Source: Pseudomonas sp. FEN
GTDB taxonomy: Bacteria; Pseudomonadota; Gammaproteobacteria; Pseudomonadales; Pseudomonadaceae
Assembly (NCBI RefSeq): GCF_904067045.1
Contig: NZ_CAJFDC010000012.1
Span: 383,501 to 447,500 of the forward strand
DNA length: 64,000 nucleotides
Reading direction: 5' to 3'
Shown piece by piece: positions 1 through 8,830 of the stretch. Positions within the stretch are counted from its first letter, which is position 1. Every line of letters begins with the position of its first letter. The position numbers were made by a program, and so were the translations under genes. Under the pieces are notes generated by a model. It ran no database searches. It worked only from the letters and a program-made list of their open reading frames with translations, and was not told the origin of the DNA.

Positions 1-2
1 CC

Positions 3-788
3 TCGCGGCCGAACCGGCATTTTTATGGGCATGCGGTGATCCACAAGAGCGGCGACTGGCTGTACGCCACCGAGAACGACACCACCGATCCGGGCCGTGG
101 CCTGCTCGGTGTGTATCGCTTCGAAGGCGAGCGACTGGTCCACGGCGGCGAAATTTCCACCCACGGCATCGGTCCCCACCAGGTGGCGTGGATGCCCGAC
201 GGCGAGACCCTGATTGTTGCCAACGGCGGGATTCGCACCGAGGCCGAAAGCCGGGTGGAGATGAACCTCGACGCCATGGAGCCGAGCCTGGTGCTGATGC
301 GCCGTGATGGCACGCTGCTGAGCAAGGAGACCCTGGCCCAGCCGATGAACAGCGTGCGTCACCTGGGCGTGGCCAGCGACGGCACCCTCGTCGCCGGCCA
401 GCAATTCATGGGGCCCGCCCACGAGTCGGCCGAGTTGCTGGCGATCAAGCGTCCCGGCCAGCCCTTTGTCGCCTTCCCGGTGGCCGAGCAGCAGTTGCAA
501 GCCATGGCGCACTACAGCGCCAGCGTCGCGGTGCACAGCGAGTTGCGCCTGGTGGCCCTGACCGCGCCACGGGGCAACCGCTTTTTCATCTGGGACCTGG
601 ACAGCGCCGCGCTACGCCTGGATGCGCCGCTGCCGGACTGCGCGGGTGTCGGCGCGGTGGCGGACGGCTTCGTCGTCACCTCCGGCCAGGGTCGTTGCCG
701 CTTCTACGACTGCCGCCAGAAAACCTTGATCGCCCAGCCACTGGAACTGCCGGCGGGGTTGTGGGACAACCATCTGCACCTGGCCTGA
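3..788 (+). CDS. DUF1513 family protein, 5' end outside window
   Basis: The frame is open to the left edge, so the gene starts upstream; 261 residues are visible. The segment reading GHAVIHKSGDWLYATEND, followed by GLLGVYRF and GIGPHQVAWMPDG, is the signature of DUF1513, a beta-propeller-like family of presumed periplasmic proteins. In many pseudomonads the family sits at the end of an imelysin and di-haem peroxidase-like cluster linked to iron; that is family knowledge, and the upstream neighbours are not visible here. The GTG at 36 is internal to the domain and is not a credible start. The biochemical role of DUF1513 is unknown to me. Confidence 0.85.
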   Translation, partial: SRPNRHFYGHAVIHKSGDWLYATENDTTDPGRGLLGVYRFEGERLVHGGEISTHGIGPHQVAWMPDGETLIVANGGIRTEAESRVEMNLDAMEPSLVLMRRDGTLLSKETLAQPMNSVRHLGVASDGTLVAGQQFMGPAHESAELLAIKRPGQPFVAFPVAEQQLQAMAHYSASVAVHSELRLVALTAPRGNRFFIWDLDSAALRLDAPLPDCAGVGAVADGFVVTSGQGRCRFYDCRQKTLIAQPLELPAGLWDNHLHLA

Positions 789-829
789 CGCCCTCCTGTA
801 GGAGCGTATTCAACCGGCGGACAGGCGCC

Positions 830-1384
830 TCAAACCCCAAGCACCACACCGCTGGACACCACCGTCGCATACTCGCCGTGCAGGTTGCCCAGGGACATGG
901 CGTGGACCTCCTGGGCGCTGTGCGGCACGCCGAAGTAGTCAGCCTTGTCGAAGGTGTAGCACGCATCCTCCACCACCCAGGTCTCAAACCCGAGGTTGCC
1001 AGCCGTGCGCGCCGTCGACTCCACCGAGTTGTGAGTCGCCACCCCGACGATCACCAACTGCGCGATACCTGCCTGGCGCAGCCAGTCCGCCAACCCCGTC
1101 GCGCAAAACGCATCCGGCACCCGCTTCTGCACCAACCGCTCCCCCGTCCCTGGCGCGAAGCGCTGCTGGAACTCGACCCCGGACTGCCCGGGCCAGAACA
1201 CCGATTCCGGCGAATGCGACAAGTGCTGGACATGGACCACCGGACGCGCATTCCGGCGCCAGTGCCGCAACAGCTCGAGCATGCGTTCCTCCGCCTCGGG
1301 ATTGTTGCGCGGTCCCAGGCGGGGATGCAGGATGCCCTGCTGCTGGTCGATCAGGATCAACGCCGCGTTTGCCTGAATGTGCAT
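830..1384 (-). CDS. Isochorismatase-fold (cysteine-hydrolase family) protein with Ser at the Cys position
   Basis: A 184-residue protein of the isochorismatase/nicotinamidase fold. The family triad is Asp-Lys-Cys: Asp13 lies in ALILIDQQQG and Lys87 in RLVQKRVPDAF. The nucleophile position, in GVATHNSVESTA, carries Ser120 instead of Cys. True isochorismatases also lack the Cys, whereas nicotinamidases and carbamoylases need it. The start at 1384 (MHIQAN) places the first beta strand at the N terminus as usual for the family; longer upstream frames would add a non-conserved extension. It stands alone, divergent from the acylase gene across about 217 bp. The substrate is unknown. Confidence 0.85.
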   Translation of the reverse strand: MHIQANAALILIDQQQGILHPRLGPRNNPEAEERMLELLRHWRRNARPVVHVQHLSHSPESVFWPGQSGVEFQQRFAPGTGERLVQKRVPDAFCATGLADWLRQAGIAQLVIVGVATHNSVESTARTAGNLGFETWVVEDACYTFDKADYFGVPHSAQEVHAMSLGNLHGEYATVVSSGVVLGV

Positions 1385-1601
1385 GTTTATTCCATTCCCT
1401 GTTGGTCCTGATGCAGTGCGCGCAAGACTTGGCGCAGGCGCAGATGTTGCTCTGCTGGCCAGATTGCACGCGATCACAAGCCCTCGGCAAATCCGATTTA
1501 TCACTCAAAACCTGAAATAAGCCCGCCCGCCGTCTTGCGCGCCTTCCTCCCGCTCACTAACGTAGCGCCTTTACTGACGCTACCCCCGCAGGAGCTTTGC
1601 C

Positions 1602-4055
1602 ATGGCCTCGCCAGCCTTTTCCCTCTCTTTTCAGCAATGTGGCGTTGCCGCCGCCATGGCGGGCCTGCTCGGCCTGACGGGCTGCCAGGCCTGGAACACC
1701 CAGGACAGCCTGCCGCCGACCTCCGGCGTGCAGCCGCTCAAGGGCTTGGCGCAGAATGTCTCGGTGCGCCGCAACAGCCTCGGCATGCCGCTGATCGAAA
1801 GCAACACCTTTCACGATGCGCTGTTCACCCTCGGTTACGTCCACGCCAGCGACCGCATCACCCAGATGCTCACCCTGCGCCTGCTCGCCCAGGGTCGGCT
1901 GGCCGAAATGAACGGCCCGGACGCGCTGGACAGCGACCGCTTCATGCGCGCCGTCAACCTGAAGAAAAGCGCCGGCGAGCTGTACAACGCTGCGTCGCCA
2001 CGCCTCAAGCGCTTCTTCGAAGTCTATGCCCGCGGCGTCAACGCCTACCTGTTCCGCTACCGCGACAAGCTGCCGCCAGACCTGGCCCGCAGCGGCTACA
2101 ACCCGGAATACTGGAAGCCGGAAGATTCGGCGCTGATCTTTTGCCTGCTCAACTTCAACCTGTCGGCCAACCTGCAGCAAGAAATTTCCAGCCTGGTCCT
2201 GGCACAGAAAGTCGGTGTCGACAAACTCGCCTGGCTGACCCCGGCCGCCGCGGACCAACCGCTGCCCCTGGCCGAAGCGGAAAAACTCAAGGGCATCGCC
2301 CTGAGCCAGGTGTCGGGCCTGGCTACGTTGAACAAGACCGCCGAGCAAGTCGCGGCACTGAACATCCTCGGTACCGGCACCTCGACCAACTGGGCCATCG
2401 GCCCGCAACGCAGCCGCAGCGGCAAGAGCCTGTTGGCCGCCGACCTGCAACAGCCGACCAGCGCCCCCGCCGCCTGGAACTACGTGCAGATCCATGCGCC
2501 GAAGTACCAGGCCGCCGGCACCTCGATCGCCGGTCTGCCGATGCTGTTGTCCGGCTTCAACGGCAAGGTGGCCTGGAGCATGGCCGCCGTACCGGGGGAC
2601 AACCAGGACCTGTTCCTGGAAAAACTCAAGCGCCAGGGCAATGCGCTCTATTACGAAGCCGACGGCAAATGGTTGCCGGCGATCGTGCGTAACGAAACCT
2701 ACTTCATCAAGGGCCAGCGCTCGATCCGCGAGACGGTATTCGAAACCCGCCATGGCCCGTTGCTCAACAGCGCGCTGGACAATGGCCCATTGACCGGCGG
2801 CTACGGCCTGGCCCTGCAGACCTCAGCATTCAAGGACGACAAGAGCCTGGATGCGTTCTTCGACCTGTCCCGTGCCCAGAGCGCCGAGAAAGCCTCCGAT
2901 GCCAGCCGGGAAATCCGCGCCATTGCGTTGAACATGGTGTTCGCCGACGCCAGCCATATCGGCTGGCAGGTCACCGGACGCTTCCCCAACCGCCGCGAAG
3001 GCGAAGGCTTGTTGCCCTCGCCGGGCTGGGACAGCCGCTTCGACTGGGACGGTTACGCCGACGCGATGCTCCACCCCTACGACCAGGACCCGGGCCAGGG
3101 CTGGCTGGGCACCGCCAACCAGCGCACGGCGGCGCGCGGCTATGGCATGCAACTGTCCAACGCCTGGTACTACCCGGAACGCGGCGAACGCCTGGCGGAA
3201 CTGGCCGCCGCCGGCAGGCAGGACAGCCGCAGCATGATCGCCATGCAATACGACCAGGGCACCACGTTCGCCAACAAGCTGAAGAAAATGTTCGAAGCCC
3301 CGGGCATGGCCGGACCGCTCAAACAGGCCATCGACGCCCTGCCGGAAGCCGAACGGAACAAGGCGCGCGAGGCCCTGAGCCGGTTGCTGGCGTTCGACGG
3401 CAAGCTCAGCGCGACGTCGGCCGACGCCGCGCTGTATGAGCTGTTCCTGCAGGAAAGCATGAAACAGATTTTCCTCGACAAGCTTGGCCCGCAGAACGGT
3501 CCGGTCTGGCAAGCCTTTGTCGCCAACGGCAAGCTGTCCTACTCAGCCCAGGCCGATCACCTGCTGGGCCGCGAGGACAGCCCGTTCTGGGATGACAGCC
3601 GCACGCCACTGAAAGAAGACAAACCGGCGATCCTGGCCCGCAGCCTGGCGGCGGCAATCAGCGCCGGCGACAGCTTGCTGGGCACCGATCACAAGGCCTG
3701 GCAATGGGGCGCGCTGCACCGTTATAGCTGGAAGAACGGCGCGGGCCAGGTCATTCGCGGACTGATCCAGGCCGGCGGCGACCACACCACGCTGAACACC
3801 TCGGCCTATGCCTGGGGCGAGTCGAACTTCGACGTCATCCAGGTGCCGGGGGTGCGCCTGATTGTCGACTTCGGCCAGAGCGAACCGATGAGCGGCCAGC
3901 AGAGCCCCGGGCAGTCCGGCAACCCGGCCAGCCCGAGCTACGCCAGCGGTATCGACGGCTGGTTGAAGGCGCAGTACGTCAGCTTCCCGATGCAGCAGCA
4001 GAACTTCGACAAGGCTTACGGCACCACCCGATTAACCCTGGTACCCGGTAAGTAA
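1602..4055 (+). CDS. Penicillin acylase family Ntn-hydrolase, predicted lipoprotein
   Basis: An 817-residue secreted amidase precursor. The N terminus carries a hydrophobic signal with lipobox LTGC (Cys28), suggesting a membrane-anchored lipoprotein. The family matures by autocleavage into alpha and beta chains, with the new N-terminal Ser as nucleophile. The matching site here is [11 protein letters not shown], putting the nucleophile at about Ser261; the residue before it is Thr rather than the usual Gly. The downstream core ([31 protein letters not shown]) is typical. Pseudomonas members include AHL acylases such as PvdQ and QuiP, but specificity cannot be read from the sequence. GGAGC precedes the ATG. 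A REP pair follows the gene. Confidence 0.9.
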   Translation: MASPAFSLSFQQCGVAAAMAGLLGLTGCQAWNTQDSLPPTSGVQPLKGLAQNVSVRRNSLGMPLIESNTFHDALFTLGYVHASDRITQMLTLRLLAQGRLAEMNGPDALDSDRFMRAVNLKKSAGELYNAASPRLKRFFEVYARGVNAYLFRYRDKLPPDLARSGYNPEYWKPEDSALIFCLLNFNLSANLQQEISSLVLAQKVGVDKLAWLTPAAADQPLPLAEAEKLKGIALSQVSGLATLNKTAEQVAALNILGTGTSTNWAIGPQRSRSGKSLLAADLQQPTSAPAAWNYVQIHAPKYQAAGTSIAGLPMLLSGFNGKVAWSMAAVPGDNQDLFLEKLKRQGNALYYEADGKWLPAIVRNETYFIKGQRSIRETVFETRHGPLLNSALDNGPLTGGYGLALQTSAFKDDKSLDAFFDLSRAQSAEKASDASREIRAIALNMVFADASHIGWQVTGRFPNRREGEGLLPSPGWDSRFDWDGYADAMLHPYDQDPGQGWLGTANQRTAARGYGMQLSNAWYYPERGERLAELAAAGRQDSRSMIAMQYDQGTTFANKLKKMFEAPGMAGPLKQAIDALPEAERNKAREALSRLLAFDGKLSATSADAALYELFLQESMKQIFLDKLGPQNGPVWQAFVANGKLSYSAQADHLLGREDSPFWDDSRTPLKEDKPAILARSLAAAISAGDSLLGTDHKAWQWGALHRYSWKNGAGQVIRGLIQAGGDHTTLNTSAYAWGESNFDVIQVPGVRLIVDFGQSEPMSGQQSPGQSGNPASPSYASGIDGWLKAQYVSFPMQQQNFDKAYGTTRLTLVPGK

Positions 4056-4070
4056 CCCCGTACACACTAC

Positions 4071-4196
4071 TGTAGGAGCAGCCGGTCGACGCTCGATTGC
4101 TCGCGATGAACGCAAGGGCACCACGTGCCTCCAGTTGCACCGCGTTATCGTTGACGTCCTTCGCAAGCAATCGAGCGTCGACCGTCTGCTCCGACA
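4071..4196. repeat. REP-type inverted repeat pair
   Basis: Two arms in opposite orientation, one reading GGAGCAGCCGGTCGACGCTC and the other AATCGAGCGTCGACCGTCTG near 4168-4190. They are separated by about 60 bp and can fold into a large hairpin. This is a GTCGAC-class variant of the Pseudomonas 'GTAGGAGC' REP family, and the same class recurs at 9745 and 57545. Confidence 0.8.
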
Positions 4197-4280
4197 TCAA
4201 TAACCTGCGTTACAGCGCCGACACCTGACCGCAGCCTTTTCTCATTCACGAACGCCCCGATTTTGTGCATCTATTTTTCA

Positions 4281-4298
4281 ATGCCCAAATTCGGGCAT
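4281..4298. promoter_or_regulatory. Short palindrome upstream of the importer operon, candidate operator
   Basis: ATGCCC-AAATTC-GGGCAT is a perfect 6+6 inverted repeat with a six-base spacer. It lies about 150 bp upstream of the solute-binding protein gene at 4449, in the only non-repeat part of this 393-bp gap. A GG-N10-GC pair at 4303-4316 lies just downstream, but it lacks the TGGCAC core. The binding regulator is unknown. Confidence 0.35.
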
Positions 4299-4448
4299 CA
4301 TTGGCTGGCTCGTAGCCATATTTCCGCCTTTTAAAACGCTTGTTCGTCACTCTGGTTCGGAAATTGCTACTTTTATCGAGTCATACGCGTTCCAGTAACA
4401 GTACTCAGTGCGCCACAAGCGCCCATATTGGTTTTTAGGGAATAAATA

Positions 4449-5228
4449 ATGAAAAAAGCATTGCTGACCCTTTCTGCACTGGCTCTCTGCATGGCCGCCG
4501 GTTCCGCTCTGGCCAAGGAATACAAGGAACTGCGCTTCGGCGTCGATCCGTCCTACGCGCCATTCGAATCCAAGGCCGCGGACGGCAGCCTGGTCGGCTT
4601 CGACATCGACCTGGGCAACGCCATCTGCGCCGAGCTTAAGGTCAAGTGCAAATGGGTCGAAAGTGATTTCGACGGCATGATTCCGGGCCTCAACGCCAAC
4701 AAGTTCGACGGCGTGATTTCGTCGATGACCGTGACCGAAGCCCGCGAGAAAGCCATCGACTTCTCCAACGAGCTGTTCTCCGGCCCGACTTCCCTGGTGT
4801 TCAAAAAGGGTGCGAACTTCTCCACGCCTGAGTCCCTCAAGGGCAAAACCGTGGGCTACGAGCAAGGCACCATTCAGGAAGCCTACGCCAAGGCTGTACT
4901 GGACAAGGCTGGCGTGACCACCAAGGCCTACGCCAACCAGGACCAGGTTTACGCCGACCTGACCTCCGGCCGCCTCGACGCTTCGGTGCAGGATATGCTG
5001 CAAGCCGAACTGGGCTTCCTGAAGTCGCCAGCGGGCGCCGGCTATGAAGTCAGCAAGCCGATCAACGATCCGCTGCTGCCAGCCAAAACCGCGGTCGGTA
5101 TCAAAAAAGGTAACAAAGACCTGAAAGCCCTGTTGGATAAAGGTATCGAAGCGTTACACAAAGATGGCAAGTACACCGAAATCCAGAAGAAACACTTTGG
5201 CGATCTGAACCTGTACAGCGGAAAGTGA
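4449..5228 (+). CDS. ABC transporter periplasmic binding protein, lysine/arginine/ornithine/histidine type
   Basis: A 259-residue periplasmic solute receptor. The first 22 residues form a signal peptide ending SALA. The mature protein has the cluster-3 amino-acid-binding signatures GVDPSYAPFE, GFDIDLGNAIC and FDGMIPGLNANKFDGVISS, the set seen in ArgT, HisJ and AotJ. It delivers basic amino acids to the membrane complex encoded just downstream. A strong hairpin terminator separates it from the permease genes, which usually means the receptor is made in excess. AGGGA precedes the ATG. AotJ is the closest Pseudomonas relative I know by operon structure, but argR, which follows aotP in P. aeruginosa, is absent here. 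Confidence 0.9.
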   Translation: MKKALLTLSALALCMAAGSALAKEYKELRFGVDPSYAPFESKAADGSLVGFDIDLGNAICAELKVKCKWVESDFDGMIPGLNANKFDGVISSMTVTEAREKAIDFSNELFSGPTSLVFKKGANFSTPESLKGKTVGYEQGTIQEAYAKAVLDKAGVTTKAYANQDQVYADLTSGRLDASVQDMLQAELGFLKSPAGAGYEVSKPINDPLLPAKTAVGIKKGNKDLKALLDKGIEALHKDGKYTEIQKKHFGDLNLYSGK

Positions 5229-5233
5229 TCCCC

Positions 5234-5263
5234 AGGCGCCCCTCGCCCGAGGGGCGCCTTTTC
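5234..5263 (+). terminator. Intra-operon terminator/attenuator
   Basis: A 12-bp stem (AGGCGCCCCTCG with its complement) closes on a very short loop and runs into a T stretch. It lies between the binding protein and the first permease gene, which fits partial termination that lowers permease expression relative to the receptor. Confidence 0.85.
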
Positions 5264-5286
5264 GACTGCCAAAGGTCTGATTTTTC

Positions 5287-6015
5287 ATGTTCGACAACCT
5301 CCTGCAAATTCTGGGGCTTTCAGCCTTCAGCCTGAAGGGCTTTGGCCCGATCCTGCTGGAAGGCACCTGGATGACCGTCAAATTATCCATCTTGTCGCTG
5401 CTGGTCAGCGTGCTGCTGGGCCTGCTCGGCGCCAGTGCCAAATTATCCAGCATCAGCCTGTTGCGCATTCCGGCCCAGCTCTACACCACGCTGATTCGCG
5501 GGGTACCCGACCTGGTGCTGATGCTGCTGATTTTCTACAGCCTGCAAACCTGGCTCTCGACCCTGACCGATGCCATGGACTGGGACTACATCGAGATTGA
5601 CCCGTTTGCCGCCGGGGTCATCACCCTGGGCTTTATCTACGGTGCCTATTTCACCGAAACCTTTCGCGGCGCGATTCTCGCCGTGCCGCGCGGACAGCTC
5701 GAAGCCGCCACCGCCTATGGCCTGACCCGGGCCCAGCGGTTCCGCTTCGTGACCTTTCCGCAAATGATGCGCTTCGCCCTGCCGGGGATCGGCAACAACT
5801 GGATGGTGATCCTCAAGGCCACCGCGCTGGTCTCGATCATCGGCCTGGCCGACCTGGTCAAGGCGGCCCAGGACGCGGGCAAGAGCACCTATCAACTGTT
5901 TTACTTCCTGGTACTCGCCGCCTTGATCTACCTGCTCATTACCAGCGCTTCGAACTATGTCCTGCGCTGGCTGGAACGCCGCTATGCCGCGGGCGCCCGG
6001 GAGGCCGTGCGATGA
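5287..6015 (+). CDS. Amino-acid ABC transporter permease (HisQ/AotQ type)
   Basis: A 242-residue inner-membrane permease of the HisMQ family with about five hydrophobic segments. The cytoplasmic coupling (EAA) loop is visible as LEAATAYGLTRAQRF around residue 140. It pairs with the next gene to form the heteromeric channel that receives substrate from the upstream binding protein. The Shine-Dalgarno AAGG is rather far (about 11 bases) from the ATG, consistent with modest translation. The stop overlaps the next start by four bases (ATGA at 6012), indicating translational coupling. Confidence 0.88.
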   Translation: MFDNLLQILGLSAFSLKGFGPILLEGTWMTVKLSILSLLVSVLLGLLGASAKLSSISLLRIPAQLYTTLIRGVPDLVLMLLIFYSLQTWLSTLTDAMDWDYIEIDPFAAGVITLGFIYGAYFTETFRGAILAVPRGQLEAATAYGLTRAQRFRFVTFPQMMRFALPGIGNNWMVILKATALVSIIGLADLVKAAQDAGKSTYQLFYFLVLAALIYLLITSASNYVLRWLERRYAAGAREAVR

Positions 6016-6722
6016 TTGAACTCCTGCAGCAATACTGGCGACCGTTCCTCTACAGCGACGGCCAGCACATCACCGGCCTGGCCATGACCCTGTGGCTGCT
6101 CAGCGCCTCGATCTTCATCGGTTTCCTGGTGTCGATTCCACTGTCCATCGCCCGGGTCTCGCCCAAGCGCCGCATCCGCTGGCCAGTGGAGTTCTACACC
6201 TACCTGTTTCGCGGCACGCCGCTGTATATCCAGCTGCTGATCTGCTACACCGGGATCTACAGCCTGGAAGCGGTGCGCAACCAGCCGCTGCTGAACGCCT
6301 TCTTCCGCGATGCGATGAACTGCACCATCCTGGCCTTCGCCCTGAACACCTGCGCCTACACCACGGAGATCTTTGCCGGGGCGATCCGCAGCATGAACCA
6401 CGGTGAAGTCGAGGCGGCCAAGGCCTATGGTCTGAGCGGCTGGAAGCTCTACGCTTATGTGATCATGCCCTCGGCCCTGCGCCGTTCGTTGCCCTATTAC
6501 AGCAACGAAGTGATCCTGATGCTGCACTCCACCACCGTGGCCTTCACCGCGACCATCCCGGACATCCTGAAAATCGCCCGGGACGCCAACTCGGCGACCT
6601 ACATGACCTTCCAGTCGTTCGGTATCGCCGCCGTGATCTACCTGACGATCACCTTCACCCTGGTCGGCCTGTTCCGTCTGGCCGAGCGCCGCTGGCTGGC
6701 CTTTCTCGGCCCTGCCCACTAG
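6012..6722 (+). CDS. Amino-acid ABC transporter permease (HisM/AotM type)
   Basis: A 236-residue integral-membrane partner of the preceding permease. The EAA loop reads EVEAAKAYGLSGWKLYAYV near residues 135-155, followed by a proline-containing segment as in HisM. Five predicted membrane helices fit the family. It starts inside the stop of the upstream gene and ends 11 bp before the AotO-like gene, so all the importer genes form one transcription unit. Confidence 0.88.
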   Translation: MIELLQQYWRPFLYSDGQHITGLAMTLWLLSASIFIGFLVSIPLSIARVSPKRRIRWPVEFYTYLFRGTPLYIQLLICYTGIYSLEAVRNQPLLNAFFRDAMNCTILAFALNTCAYTTEIFAGAIRSMNHGEVEAAKAYGLSGWKLYAYVIMPSALRRSLPYYSNEVILMLHSTTVAFTATIPDILKIARDANSATYMTFQSFGIAAVIYLTITFTLVGLFRLAERRWLAFLGPAH

Positions 6723-6733
6723 GACCCTCGAGC

Positions 6734-7852
6734 ATGCGTCATCTGACTCACGAGCTGCTGGCTCCCCTGCCGGGTACCGCCCGGCAGATCCACAGCTTTC
6801 ATTTCGGCCCGGAGCAGGCCACGGGCAAGATCTATATCCAGTCATCCCTGCACGCCGACGAACTGCCTGGCATGCTGGTGGCCTGGCATCTCAAGCAGCG
6901 CCTGGCCGAGCTGGAACAGGCCGGCGCCCTGCGCAGCGAAATCGTGCTGGTGCCAGTGGCCAACCCGATCGGCCTGGAACAGGTGCTGATGGATGTGCCG
7001 CTGGGTCGTTACGAGCTGGAGAGCGGGCAGAACTTCAATCGCTGGTTCATCGACCTCAGCGACGAGATCGGTCAGCAGATTGAAGATCAGCTCAGCGACG
7101 ATCCGCTGCACAACCTGCGACTGATCCGCCGCCAACTCAAGACCGCCCTGGCCGCGGAGGTGCCCGCAACCCAGTTGCAATCCCAGCGCCTGGCGTTGCA
7201 ACGGCTGGCCTGCGATGCGGATATGGTGCTGGACCTGCATTGCGATTTCGAAGCCGTGGCCCATCTGTACACCACGCCCGAAGCCTGGCCGCGGGTGGAA
7301 CCGCTGGCCCGCTACATCGGCTCGCAAGCCAGCCTGCTGGCGACCGACTCCGGCGGTCAGTCGTTCGACGAATGCTTCACGTTGCTCTGGTGGGACCTGC
7401 GAGAACGCTTTGGCGAGCGTTTCGCGATTCCCCAGGGCAGCTTCTCGGTGACCGTGGAACTACGTGGCCAGGGCGATGTGAACCACCCACAGGCACGTCG
7501 CGACTGCCAGGCGATCCTTGATTACCTGACGCACTTCGGCGCCATCGCCGGCGAACCCGCGCCCTTGCCGCAACTGCCGTACCCGGCAACGCCGCTGGCC
7601 GGTGTCGAACCGGTGAGCACACCGGTGGGCGGCCTGCTGGTGTTCTGCGCGGTGCCAGGGCAATACCTGGACGCCGGACAGTTGATCGCCGAAATCATCG
7701 ACCCGCTGAACGACAGCGTCACCCCAGTTCATTGCAGCACGGCGGGCCTGCTCTACGCCCGTTCGCTGCGCCGCATGGCCAGCGCCGGCATGGTGATTGC
7801 CCATGTCGCTGGCCGCGAAGCCTATCGCAGCGGCTATCTACTTTCTCCTTGA
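6734..7852 (+). CDS. Succinylglutamate desuccinylase/aspartoacylase family protein (AotO-like)
   Basis: A 372-residue cytoplasmic zinc hydrolase-like protein. The M14-type zinc ligands are visible as His40 and Glu43 in SSLHADELPG and His169 in VLDLHCD. A probable catalytic Glu lies in SVTVELRG, and a C-terminal beta-rich segment follows. Characterised relatives deacylate N-succinylglutamate or N-acetylaspartate. In P. aeruginosa the equivalent position in the arginine/ornithine importer operon is held by AotO, whose function I do not know to be settled. The gene lies between permease and ATPase genes, so a role in processing the imported amino acid or a derivative is plausible but inferred. 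Confidence 0.82.
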   Translation: MRHLTHELLAPLPGTARQIHSFHFGPEQATGKIYIQSSLHADELPGMLVAWHLKQRLAELEQAGALRSEIVLVPVANPIGLEQVLMDVPLGRYELESGQNFNRWFIDLSDEIGQQIEDQLSDDPLHNLRLIRRQLKTALAAEVPATQLQSQRLALQRLACDADMVLDLHCDFEAVAHLYTTPEAWPRVEPLARYIGSQASLLATDSGGQSFDECFTLLWWDLRERFGERFAIPQGSFSVTVELRGQGDVNHPQARRDCQAILDYLTHFGAIAGEPAPLPQLPYPATPLAGVEPVSTPVGGLLVFCAVPGQYLDAGQLIAEIIDPLNDSVTPVHCSTAGLLYARSLRRMASAGMVIAHVAGREAYRSGYLLSP

Positions 7853-7859
7853 GGTGCCC

Positions 7860-8624
7860 ATGTACAAACTGACCATTGAAGGCCTGCACAAGAGCTATGG
7901 CGAACATCAGGTGCTCAAGGGCGTCTCGCTCAAGGCCAAGACTGGCGATGTGATCAGCCTGATCGGCGCCAGCGGCTCGGGCAAGAGCACCTTCCTGCGC
8001 TGCATCAACTTCCTCGAAACGCCCAATGACGGCGCCATGAGCCTCGATGGCCAGGCAATCCGCATGGTCAGCGACAAGCATGGCATGCGCGTCGCCGACG
8101 ACGCCGAGTTGCAGCGCCTGCGTACCCGCCTGGCCATGGTGTTCCAGCACTTCAACCTGTGGAGCCACATGAGCGTGCTGGAAAACATCACCATGGCCCC
8201 GCGCCGGGTACTGGGGGTGAGCAAGAAAGACGCCGAGGAACGTGCCCACCGCTACCTGGAAAAAGTCGGCCTGCCGGCGCGGGTGGCCGGACAGTATCCG
8301 GCGTTTCTCTCTGGCGGCCAGCAGCAGCGCGTGGCGATTGCCCGGGCGCTGGCGATGGAACCGGAAGTGATGCTGTTCGACGAACCGACCTCGGCCCTCG
8401 ACCCGGAACTGGTGGGCGAGGTGCTCAAGGTGATCCAGGGGCTGGCCGAAGAAGGCCGGACCATGATCATGGTGACCCACGAGATGAGCTTCGCCCGCAA
8501 GGTCTCGAGCCAGGTACTGTTCCTGCACCAGGGCCTGGTGGAAGAACAGGGCGCGCCGGACGATGTGCTGGGCAATCCGCAGAGTGAGCGGTTGCGTCAG
8601 TTCCTCAGCGGCAACCTCAAGTAA
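7860..8624 (+). CDS. Amino-acid ABC transporter ATP-binding protein (HisP/AotP type)
   Basis: A 254-residue ATPase that powers the importer encoded upstream. Walker A is GASGSGKS (residues 36-43), the Q loop lies in VFQHFNLW, the signature is LSGGQQQR, Walker B ends [12 protein letters not shown] and the switch His is in VTHEMSFA. All catalytic motifs are intact. The chosen ATG follows GAGGTG at a good distance; an earlier in-frame ATG at 7797 lies inside the upstream gene and gives a non-homologous extension. The operon ends here, followed by a REP cluster rather than argR. Confidence 0.92.
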   Translation: MYKLTIEGLHKSYGEHQVLKGVSLKAKTGDVISLIGASGSGKSTFLRCINFLETPNDGAMSLDGQAIRMVSDKHGMRVADDAELQRLRTRLAMVFQHFNLWSHMSVLENITMAPRRVLGVSKKDAEERAHRYLEKVGLPARVAGQYPAFLSGGQQQRVAIARALAMEPEVMLFDEPTSALDPELVGEVLKVIQGLAEEGRTMIMVTHEMSFARKVSSQVLFLHQGLVEEQGAPDDVLGNPQSERLRQFLSGNLK

Positions 8625-8648
8625 CCCGCCCTCTAACACCCCATAGAA

Positions 8649-8792
8649 CCTGCAGGAGCCGGCTTGCCGGCGAAGGGGGCTGCAAGCCGGCTAAAGGCTT
8701 CGCGGGCAAGCCCTGCTCCTACAGAGTTGTGTCGTACACAAAATCGCTGAACGACAACGCACTGTAGGAGCAGGGCTTGCCCGCGAAAGCGT
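8649..8792. repeat. REP element cluster
   Basis: At least three REP arms: GGAGCCGGCTTGCCGGCG near 8655, GCGGGCAAGCCCTGCTCC near 8702 and GTAGGAGCAGGGCTTGCCCG near 8764. The last two form an inverted pair able to make a long hairpin. They separate the importer operon from the convergent pheC gene and may limit read-through. Confidence 0.85.
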
Positions 8793-8830
8793 GCGCAAGG
8801 TCGATGCAGACTTACGACCGTATCGCGCAC

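Noticed and set aside
4303-4316. A GG-N10-GC pair as a sigma-54 promoter for the importer operon
   Set aside because: The -24 element reads TGGCTGG rather than TGGCAC and the -12 lacks TTGC; likely chance in GC-rich DNA.
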